Positions 1 through 6,684 of a DNA stretch of 17,306 nucleotides are shown one piece after another. Within the stretch, counting starts at the first letter, position 1; each line of letters begins with the position of its first letter. This DNA comes from Lachnoclostridium sp. UBA1241 (GTDB taxonomy: Bacteria > Bacillota > Clostridia > Lachnospirales > Lachnospiraceae), in assembly GCA_002308955.1 (NCBI GenBank), contig DBWJ01000060.1:19016-36321 (forward strand), given 5' to 3'. The notes beneath the pieces were generated by a model. It was not told where the DNA came from. It saw only the letters and a program-made list of their open reading frames with translations, and did not search any database. The position numbers and the translations under genes are program-made.

Positions 1-878
1 ACGGTCCAGTGGAAGAAATCGATGACGATCTGGTCGATCTTAATGCCTTCCTTCTGATAGGCGTGCGCCACCTCAAGCACTTCCTCTTGCGTGCGGTAGC
101 GGAGCTTGCACTGCCAGAGTCCCATCCGGTCCTCCGGGAACATCGGCGCATGTCCGGTCACACCCGCGTATGCAGCGACAATCTGCTTCGGCCCGTCCTG
201 CGCGGTGAACCAGTAATCCATATCCTTGGTCGAACACGCCGTCCATTCGGTCAGGTTCTTTCCGAAGGTCACATGTCCGACAGCCGGGTTGTTCCAAAGC
301 AGTCCGTATCCGAGGGAGGATACGAGAAACGGCACGGAGTTCTGCGAATTCCGCTGCATAAGTTCGAGCGTCGTACCCTTCAGGTCAAGGTACGGCTGCT
401 GATACTGTCCCATACCGAAAAGCTTCTCACCTTCATTGGCGTCAAATCTGACCGTTAACGAATAATCGCTTCCGCCGATGACACCCTTCCACTCACGGTT
501 TGCAATCTTCAGGCATCGGCTGCCGCGGGATATCGTTCCGCCGTAGAAACGGAAATACTCGCGAAGCACCAGCTTATCGTCACGGTACAGGGAAAGCACG
601 CCGGCGAAATTCACAACCGCCTTTACTCTTCCGTTCGTGATGACGGCAACCGGATTTCCGTCCGGGATGAACGGATCTCCTTTCCAGTCCTTTGCGTCGA
701 AGATTTCAATTGTTGAATTCGTAGCGGTCACAGGCTCCGTCAGTGCCCATGCATAGTCCGTAAACGTTGACCGCATTGTTGCGCGAACCCGGAGCGAGTT
801 TTCGCCCCACGGCTCGATTCGAAGCGTCTCTCCGCCGTGTCTGGCGATGAGGGCACCTCCGTCCTTTTCATACATCAT
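1..878 (-). CDS. Glycoside hydrolase family 31 (alpha-glucosidase/alpha-xylosidase type), N-terminal part only
   Basis: The reverse strand has an open frame of 292 codons from 878 to the left edge; the rest of the gene lies outside the window. Family 31 enzymes release alpha-linked glucose or xylose from oligosaccharides. Typical features seen are FGMGQYQQPYLDLKG (about residues 154-168), WNNPAVGHVTFGKN (195-208), and RMGLWQCKLRYRTQEE (251-266) leading into IDQIVIDFFHWT (281-292), the first strands of the catalytic barrel. The N-terminal ~230 residues form the beta-sandwich domain. The catalytic aspartates lie downstream and cannot be checked. No signal peptide is visible, so the enzyme is probably cytosolic. 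The start at 878 follows AGAGGA by 7 bases; a second in-frame ATG at 875 is equally possible. The gene is 59 bases behind the Na/Pi symporter on the same strand, with no clear promoter or terminator between. Family is clear; substrate (glucoside or xyloside) is not. Confidence 0.9.
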   Translation of the reverse strand, partial: MMYEKDGGALIARHGGETLRIEPWGENSLRVRATMRSTFTDYAWALTEPVTATNSTIEIFDAKDWKGDPFIPDGNPVAVITNGRVKAVVNFAGVLSLYRDDKLVLREYFRFYGGTISRGSRCLKIANREWKGVIGGSDYSLTVRFDANEGEKLFGMGQYQQPYLDLKGTTLELMQRNSQNSVPFLVSSLGYGLLWNNPAVGHVTFGKNLTEWTACSTKDMDYWFTAQDGPKQIVAAYAGVTGHAPMFPEDRMGLWQCKLRYRTQEEVLEVAHAYQKEGIKIDQIVIDFFHWT

Positions 879-937
879 GCTTTTGTCCTCTTTTCTTTTA
901 TTACGCGCTGAACCGGGTCGATTCCCCGGCTAAAAAA

Positions 938-2782
938 CTAATTGAACAGACTCAGCTGGCCGTCAACCTGCTTCTCCTGTTTTTCCTGATTCTTCTTGGT
1001 CACCAGTTCAAGGCGCTTGAAATACAGGTCGTGCGCCCGATGATATTCTTCGTTGAATTCCTCGTTCTTGCCCTGATGCAGGGAGGAGATGTAGGAATGC
1101 GCCTGCGTTTCCATACCCGGATTGACACGGGCCACAACCGAAACGCCGACGTTGGAGCAGGTATCGGAAATACGCTCCAGGTTCGACATAATGTCCATGA
1201 GGCGGGTGCCGGCGTAAACCGTGCATCTGCCTTCGCGAAGACGCGCCACGTGGTTGTCGTCGAGGGCATTGATCATATCGTCCATAACCTCTTCGAGAGG
1301 CTCAATGTGGCGGGCCGCTTCGACGTCACGCTTTTCGAACGCGTTCTTCGTGTGCTCTAAGATCCAGTCGAGAAGCTCTCTTATAACCATCAGCTCGCAG
1401 AGCGCGTCATCGGAAAATCGCATGCCCTGCTCGTTCATTCCCCGCGCGGATTCCGCGATGTTCATCGCGTGATCGCCGAGACGCTCGAATTCCGTAACGA
1501 CCTTGTAGTACTGGTCGAGAATACGGATGTGAAGCTCTTCATTTACGTGCGGTGACAGTTCCACGAGATAGTTGCTGACTGCGTCGGCAAGGCGGTCGAT
1601 TTCGTCCTCGTCTTCCTCGATTGCCTTGAAATCCTCTTCCTTGTATTCCTGGAAAAGATTCAGCGCCTTGTTGATATTAGCGGAAGCGATGGTGAACATC
1701 GTCTTCAGTGCGTCATAACAGCTGTTCAAAGCAAGTGCAGGCGTTGAGAAGAATACGCGGTTCAATGCCGCAATCTTGTCCGCATAACGGTCGCCCGGCT
1801 TCGGCTGGTCCTTAATGAGCCGGTAGCTGATACGCTTGCAGATGCCGATGAACGGAAGCAGAACGAATGCGCTCACGATGTTGAACACCGTGTTGGAGTT
1901 CGCGATACCGCCGGACTTCAGGGGCATGTTCCACAGCTTGTCGAGATAGCCGAACGCATGAAGAATGCCCAAAACCAGAAGCACGAGAACGGTCTTCCCG
2001 AGGTTATAAAGAATATTGATCAGACCGACACGCTTGGAATCCTCCTTGGTGCCGATGAAGCAGACAATACCGGTGGTTACGCAGTCACCGAGGTAGACAC
2101 CGCATAAGACAAATGCGACGGTTTTAAACGCAATGGGTGTCGATGCGGAGAATGCCTGCAGAATACCGATGGAGGACGACGAGCTCTGCAGCACAAATGC
2201 CACAGCCGCGCCGGCTCCGTAGCCGAGTGCCGGATGGTTTCCCATGCGGGCGAATACGCCGCTCATATTGAAGTTCGTCACGGACGCCGTCATCGCGACA
2301 AGTCCGGTGAACAGAATACCGAAACCGACGGAAATGTTACCAACGAGGTCGGATTTGCGGAAGCTGCAGAACATCAGAAATACGATACCGACTGTCAGCG
2401 CAAGGGGCGCCAGAAAATCCGGTTTAAAGAACTGAAGGATGTTTCCGGAGTCATCGGAGATATCCAGAAGACGGATAATCTGACCGGTCACGGTCGTACC
2501 GACGTTGGCGCCGACGATGATTCCGAGAGACTGGTCAAGGCTGATGACACCGGCCACAACGAGACCGGAAGTGATGACAATCGTAGCCGTGGATGACTGA
2601 ATAATTGCCGTAATAAAAACGCCAAGAAGGAAGGCCTTGAACGGATTGTTCGTGACCTTCCCCATAACCTGTTTAAAAGTACCCGAAGAACCTTCCTTCA
2701 GGCTGTTTCCCATGAGACGCATGCCATACAGGAACATGGCAAGTCCGCCGAACAGGGAAATGATACTTTTTGCTATTTCCAT
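938..2782 (-). CDS. Na+/phosphate symporter with C-terminal PhoU domain (NptA/COG1283 type)
   Basis: This 614-residue membrane protein should import inorganic phosphate with sodium. The N-terminal ~320 residues are hydrophobic and hold the two inverted family repeats, marked by QSSTAT (residues 62-67) and QSSSSS (199-204), with a GANVGTTVTG loop at 91-100. After about residue 345 comes a soluble helical PhoU-like region with two PhoU signatures, EFERLGDHAMNIAE (431-444) and NLERISDTCSNV (534-545). The tail is Lys/Gln/Glu rich. The length is normal for PhoU-fused members of this family. The start is 6 bases after the stop of the membrane protein at 2789-3469, so the two are almost certainly cotranscribed and perhaps translationally coupled; the ribosome site before it (GAAGAA/ACGGAT) is weak, which fits coupling. 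PhoU domains in this setting are thought to gate or report phosphate uptake, but that role is inference here. No Pho-type promoter element was recognised. Confidence 0.95.
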   Translation of the reverse strand: MEIAKSIISLFGGLAMFLYGMRLMGNSLKEGSSGTFKQVMGKVTNNPFKAFLLGVFITAIIQSSTATIVITSGLVVAGVISLDQSLGIIVGANVGTTVTGQIIRLLDISDDSGNILQFFKPDFLAPLALTVGIVFLMFCSFRKSDLVGNISVGFGILFTGLVAMTASVTNFNMSGVFARMGNHPALGYGAGAAVAFVLQSSSSSIGILQAFSASTPIAFKTVAFVLCGVYLGDCVTTGIVCFIGTKEDSKRVGLINILYNLGKTVLVLLVLGILHAFGYLDKLWNMPLKSGGIANSNTVFNIVSAFVLLPFIGICKRISYRLIKDQPKPGDRYADKIAALNRVFFSTPALALNSCYDALKTMFTIASANINKALNLFQEYKEEDFKAIEEDEDEIDRLADAVSNYLVELSPHVNEELHIRILDQYYKVVTEFERLGDHAMNIAESARGMNEQGMRFSDDALCELMVIRELLDWILEHTKNAFEKRDVEAARHIEPLEEVMDDMINALDDNHVARLREGRCTVYAGTRLMDIMSNLERISDTCSNVGVSVVARVNPGMETQAHSYISSLHQGKNEEFNEEYHRAHDLYFKRLELVTKKNQEKQEKQVDGQLSLFN

Positions 2783-2788
2783 TTTGTT

Positions 2789-3469
2789 TTATCCGTTCTT
2801 CTTCGTGAGTCGCATATGCGAGAACCGGTAGGAATTGTCGCTGAGCGCGCCGCTCGAGGTACTCTGTGGGGCACCGCCCTTACCCTGGGCTTCATGGCAT
2901 TCCTCGATGTTGTAAGCGCCGGGAACCTTGCTGTCAATGTAAGCGGCAAGCATCTTGCAGCCGTCTGCCGAGAATGCCGCATGATTATATCCGTCCACGT
3001 CGAAGGAGTATCCTCTTCTGCCCTCAAGACGGTCACGGAAGATAAGGATTTCCTTGGCGCCTGCCTCGGCATCCTTCACAAGGTACTGGCAAACCTGATC
3101 CTCGTCGAACATCTTCGCGGAATCGGCCTTCCACCAGCGTTCGGGAATCTTCCGAACCAGCTTGCCGACGCCGACCGAACAAAGCACGAGAAGAATTGCG
3201 TAAATCAGCCCGCCGAGCATGGCATCCCGTTCCTTCGCGATGCGAAGCAGGTCAATCGTTACCCAGTTCCAGAACGCGTTGATGTTCACAAGGAAAAGCA
3301 CGATGCCTCCGATGATTCCGATCCATTTGACGAGCTTGAACCACTTCGGGCTGATGGACTCTCCCGCCATCATAATCCGGTACTTCCGAAACTGAACAGC
3401 CGATGAAAAAACAGCAACCGCAATCAATACAAAAAGCAGCGCTAACCAATGGTCTTTTAATACCTGCAT
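2789..3469 (-). CDS. Unknown membrane protein, three predicted membrane helices and a soluble C-terminal domain
   Basis: The protein (226 residues) was not recognised as a named family. Three hydrophobic helices are visible at about residues 6-24, 46-66 and 84-105, followed by ~120 mostly polar residues with two Trp (112-113) and the segment FDVDGYNHAAFSADG (156-170). The C-terminus is Ser/Gly/Lys-rich and looks disordered. The frame could begin at a GTG at 3511, but the ATG at 3469 has GGAAGGG 4-5 bases upstream and puts the first helix at the N-terminus, so 3469 is preferred. A strong promoter lies 57-85 bases upstream. The stop is 6 bases from the Na/Pi symporter start, so the likely role is an accessory or partner of that transporter; this is an inference from position only. 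Confidence 0.75.
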   Translation of the reverse strand: MQVLKDHWLALLFVLIAVAVFSSAVQFRKYRIMMAGESISPKWFKLVKWIGIIGGIVLFLVNINAFWNWVTIDLLRIAKERDAMLGGLIYAILLVLCSVGVGKLVRKIPERWWKADSAKMFDEDQVCQYLVKDAEAGAKEILIFRDRLEGRRGYSFDVDGYNHAAFSADGCKMLAAYIDSKVPGAYNIEECHEAQGKGGAPQSTSSGALSDNSYRFSHMRLTKKNG

Positions 3470-3516
3470 AATCCCTTCCTGCCTTTCCCCAAGCACGGCG
3501 TAAAATGACACGCCTC

Positions 3517-3537
3517 TAAAGGTACATTGTACCTTTA
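3517..3537. promoter_or_regulatory. 21-bp palindrome over the -10 box, candidate operator
   Basis: TAAAGGTAC-ATT-GTACCTTTA is a perfect inverted repeat with 9-base arms and a 3-base centre. It covers the -10 box (3526-3531) and the expected transcription start. A dimeric repressor bound here would block RNA polymerase. The odd-numbered centre does not fit the TACAnnTGTA box of CopY/BlaI repressors. The regulator is unknown; it could also act as a short hairpin in RNA. Confidence 0.5.
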
Positions 3538-3554
3538 TTGTCCGAAATCGTCAA
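3526..3554 (-). promoter_or_regulatory. Sigma-A type promoter for the membrane protein / Na-Pi symporter pair
   Basis: Read on the minus strand, TTGACG (3549-3554) and TACAAT (3526-3531) are separated by exactly 17 bases. Each box has five of the six consensus bases. The start of transcription would be near 3519, about 50 bases before the ATG at 3469. The -35 box lies 12 bases beyond the TIR gene stop, so this promoter can uncouple the phosphate genes from the long upstream operon. No terminator was seen between the TIR gene and this promoter. Confidence 0.7.
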
Positions 3555-3565
3555 GGGCTTTCCGT

Positions 3566-6500
3566 TTACTCCTCGACGTGATACGCCATGCGCTTCTCTT
3601 CGCTGAGTTTTGCGCCCGGGAACTGCCGCTCCGCCTCCGCAAGAAGCTCCGTGTAATCCTTGTATTTCGTCGTCCACGCTCTCGTACCGTCAACGATAAC
3701 GAACGTCTTCTCCGCCGCAAGGTACGTAATTCCGTCCGGCACGAAAGCAAGCCTTCCGAACGTTTCCGCATCGATAAGATTCAGCTTGTAATTATCGCAA
3801 AGCGCGATGCGCTCCCCGTCCTCAACCATATAAGAAACCGGTGCGGGCGCTTCGAAGCTGTTCCGGCAGGCGCCGTCCGAGACGCGGTAGATCCGCACGC
3901 GGAAATCATCGCCCTGCAGAATGACATGCTTTGAATCCTTCGTAAAGCCGATGAAGCAGTAGCGCTTGACCTGAAGCGGAATCGTGCAGATTTCCTGTCC
4001 CGTCGTAAAACGGAACACCCTCACGTAACCGTCCTCACACGCCATTGCGGCATACTCTCCCCGCGGGTCGCTCACAAGGTACGGAAGTCCGGCGCACTCG
4101 GCCGTCTGCTGCAGGGATTCGTTGCCCCATTCGGTCACGGTCTTGTTCACAATGTCAAGAAGCACAAGCGGGGAACCGGTTTCGTGAATCAGAAGATACG
4201 AGGCGTTTTCATCCATGGCAAGCGCACTGACCGACGTAAATTCCCTGCTCCGGTAGAAGCAGCCCTCCAGCTCCGTGTCGATAACGGCAATTCCGTAAGT
4301 TCCCCAGAGTGCAAGGTAACGCCCATCCGCGCTGAACACTGCCTTCGTGTAAGACGGTTCCGCCCCCATGCTTTCATATGTCACTTCCTTCATGCTTCCG
4401 GTAATCGGATTGATGTAAAGAAGGGATTCAAATCTGGCGACGATGCACGTATTTCCGAGAAATCCGACGGCTTTCTCGTCCTTACCGTCGTTCAGGGAAT
4501 ATAAAAGCGTTCCGTTTATGTCGAAGAAACGAAGGGCGTTGTATTTGTAACGGTCATTTAACACGTAGTATTCCGAGGTCGGCGCCACGGCATACCCGAT
4601 TTCATCGGCCGGAAGCTCCGGCAGTTCCTTAAGGTCGCCCGCCGTATGCAGTTTCAGCACGGCAATGTCCCCGGACGCCGGGCTTCGAACAAGAATTCCG
4701 CCGTTAATGATCTGCATATCTTCAAGATTGATTCCGGTACTCACCGTGCTTTCACTGTAAAATCTTCCGGTATCGCTGTTTATGGACACGATGTCCCCGT
4801 TGTTCAGGGAGATAAAGGATGAGCCGGAATTCGTCGACAGATCGAGCATAACCGCCGTTGCGGGAAGCGTGACTACCGCCTTCTTCTCGCCGCTTTCCTC
4901 ATCGTAGGAAAACATTTTGTCGTCGAGCGCAATTACGATATCACATTTGCCGTCATAGGAATGCGAGTCAATCAGAAGCTCAAACCCCGAGAGATTATGA
5001 ACGTCCGCGGGAATTTCCCTGCTGTAAAGAAGCGTCCCCTGCGCGTCGAACACGTCAAGCGCCAGTTCCCGTACCTCGGTGTAGTAGAAATCGCCGTTCG
5101 TGCTGACAGCCGCGATGTTGCCGTTGTCCGTAACCGCAAGATTGAGGACGTATTCGTTTGTTGCACTGCAGCTGACGGTATCGAAGCTGTCCATCGAAAC
5201 AAGCATGATACCACCGTTCTGTCCATCCGGGACGACGCGGTCAATTGCGAACAGGCTGCCGTCTCTCGAAATACTGCCGTCCGTACCGAAACGCGAGCCT
5301 TCCTCGCAGGGAACCACTGCCTTCTCATTCAGGCCGGAAAATGAGAGCACGTAAAGGTTCTCAAACGAGCTGCAGAAGATGAGGTCACGCGATTCATACA
5401 CCTTCCAGCCTTTGATTGCCGTATTGAAATCCACGCGCGACGTTTCCTTTCCGGTGAAGTCATACCGGACAAGGGATTTCTCGGTTAAAACCATAACGCC
5501 GTTCTCCGAGGCGTAAGCGGAAATCACACGTATCCGGAAGTTCGAGTCGGAAACGGAAGGGGCGATTTGAAGAAGGAGTTCCCATGTCTCGCAGTCCCAT
5601 ACGAATACCGTATAGCCGCTGTCAATCGTTGCCAGGTACTTCCCTTCCCGGTCAGGCGTCATGCTGCTTACGACCAGTTCATGTTTCAGAATGCGGTCGT
5701 AATCCAGCTCGTTTCCGCAGTCATATGCGTGCAGGGCAGCGGAAAGCGCGTACTCCGCTTCCGGTACGAACGGTCGGTCATTACCCGCGCCCGGAAGTCC
5801 CGCCGCGGCAACGAGTACCGCATCCTCGCGGTTTCCTTCCCGAAGCAGAAGCATCGCTTCCTCCGCGTAGAACTGCGACTGGTTCCGCTGCTTCTCGCGG
5901 TATTCGGAAAGAATCTCGTCCGCGAGTTTCGTTTTCTCATCCGCAAGCTTCGTCTTCTCGTCGGCAAGTAATGTTTTCTCGTCCGCAAGAAGCGACTTTT
6001 CGTTGGCAAGCTTTTCGTTTGAGTCCGCAAGCTTCTTCATGCGCTTCGCAACGCCGGCGTTATAGATACCGAAGGCGGCACCCGCGGCGGCAAGAATGCC
6101 CGCGGCGGTCGCTCCGATCAGAAGATTCCGCTTTAAAATCCGCTCACGGTGACGCTGTCTTAAGTCATCATACGTGCAACCGAGAATCGGCGCAGCAAGC
6201 CGGAGCAGTTCGGTCTTAAATTTCTTATTCCGCTCTCCTGCCGTTGCACCTCTTACATCCGCCGCAAGCGGTTCCACCGGGTGGCCGTTCTCGTCGGTTA
6301 AAAGCTGCTCCGGGAAGCTCTGGTCCGGCTCTCCGTCAATCAAAACCGCAAGCACGTGCCGGCGGTCATGCATCGCGATAAATGTCTCGATTTCCTTTGC
6401 TACCCAGTACGAACCGGGCGTTTCCGGCGAGCAGATGACAACGAGGTACTCCGACTCCCGAAGGGCAGCCGAAATATTGTCGTTGAGGTCGCTTCCGATC

Positions 6501-6664
6501 GGCAGTTCTTCCTGATCGCGGAAAACCCTTTTGATTTTCTTCTTGCCGGTCTTCTTCTGCACCGCCTTCGGGACACGGAAGGTTTCAAGTCCAGAATGGA
6601 CCTTCTTCGCGAATTCCATGTCAAGCGGCGTATGCCGGTAGCTGATAAATGCGTCGTAAATCAT
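3566..6664 (-). CDS. TIR-domain protein with membrane helix, heptad coiled coil and WD40-like beta-propeller
   Basis: This is a 1032-residue multidomain protein. Residues 1-~160 form a TIR domain: MIYDAFISYRH at the start, FRDQEELPIGSDL (48-60), YLVVICSPETPGSYW (73-87), then E91 four residues after W87, the position of the catalytic Glu in NAD-cleaving TIR domains. One membrane helix follows at about 181-201, flanked on both sides by Arg/Lys. Residues 211-252 are six heptads of the form KLADEKT. Residues ~265-310 are helical (AEEAMLLLREGNREDAV), and ~320-1010 are repeated beta-strand units such as YTVFVWDCETWELL, typical of WD40-like propellers. An ATG 33 bases further upstream (6697) lacks a ribosome site and would overlap the DHH gene; the ATG at 6664 has AGGGAGA 8 bases before it. 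The gap to the DHH stop is 20 bases. Bacterial TIR proteins serve in NAD depletion or nucleotide signalling, often in phage defence; the propeller is probably a sensor or scaffold. Activity and trigger are inference. Confidence 0.88.
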   Translation of the reverse strand: MIYDAFISYRHTPLDMEFAKKVHSGLETFRVPKAVQKKTGKKKIKRVFRDQEELPIGSDLNDNISAALRESEYLVVICSPETPGSYWVAKEIETFIAMHDRRHVLAVLIDGEPDQSFPEQLLTDENGHPVEPLAADVRGATAGERNKKFKTELLRLAAPILGCTYDDLRQRHRERILKRNLLIGATAAGILAAAGAAFGIYNAGVAKRMKKLADSNEKLANEKSLLADEKTLLADEKTKLADEKTKLADEILSEYREKQRNQSQFYAEEAMLLLREGNREDAVLVAAAGLPGAGNDRPFVPEAEYALSAALHAYDCGNELDYDRILKHELVVSSMTPDREGKYLATIDSGYTVFVWDCETWELLLQIAPSVSDSNFRIRVISAYASENGVMVLTEKSLVRYDFTGKETSRVDFNTAIKGWKVYESRDLIFCSSFENLYVLSFSGLNEKAVVPCEEGSRFGTDGSISRDGSLFAIDRVVPDGQNGGIMLVSMDSFDTVSCSATNEYVLNLAVTDNGNIAAVSTNGDFYYTEVRELALDVFDAQGTLLYSREIPADVHNLSGFELLIDSHSYDGKCDIVIALDDKMFSYDEESGEKKAVVTLPATAVMLDLSTNSGSSFISLNNGDIVSINSDTGRFYSESTVSTGINLEDMQIINGGILVRSPASGDIAVLKLHTAGDLKELPELPADEIGYAVAPTSEYYVLNDRYKYNALRFFDINGTLLYSLNDGKDEKAVGFLGNTCIVARFESLLYINPITGSMKEVTYESMGAEPSYTKAVFSADGRYLALWGTYGIAVIDTELEGCFYRSREFTSVSALAMDENASYLLIHETGSPLVLLDIVNKTVTEWGNESLQQTAECAGLPYLVSDPRGEYAAMACEDGYVRVFRFTTGQEICTIPLQVKRYCFIGFTKDSKHVILQGDDFRVRIYRVSDGACRNSFEAPAPVSYMVEDGERIALCDNYKLNLIDAETFGRLAFVPDGITYLAAEKTFVIVDGTRAWTTKYKDYTELLAEAERQFPGAKLSEEKRMAYHVEE
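5909..6034 (-). repeat. Six tandem 21-base units encoding KLADEKT heptads in the TIR protein
   Basis: The units encode KLADSNE, KLANEKS, LLADEKT, LLADEKT, KLADEKT and KLADEIL without interruption. Leu and Ala fall at fixed heptad positions with Asp, Glu and Lys at the others, as in a parallel coiled coil. The nucleotide units are similar but not identical, so the array is partly diverged. It lies directly between the membrane helix and the propeller and probably sets spacing or oligomer state. Unit number may vary between strains. Confidence 0.8.
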
Positions 6665-6684
6665 CGGTACTTCTCCCTGCGCCT

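Noticed and set aside
9..458. A 149-codon plus-strand open frame at the left edge
   Set aside because: It is antisense to the family 31 glycoside hydrolase reading, which carries clear conserved motifs; no ribosome site or recognisable protein is seen on the plus strand.
913..929. Hairpin CCGGG/CCCGG between the symporter and the glycoside hydrolase gene
   Set aside because: The stem is only 5 bp and neither strand has a T-tract after it; the T-run on the minus strand lies before the hairpin. Not called as a terminator.
3470..3511. Longer N-terminus of the unknown membrane protein from a GTG at 3511
   Set aside because: It would start very close to the predicted transcription start and lacks a ribosome site, while the ATG at 3469 has a good one.
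3526..3531. TACA/TGTA in the palindrome read as a CopY/BlaI operator
   Set aside because: Those operators have two bases between TACA and TGTA; here there is one, and no CopY/BlaI-type gene is present.
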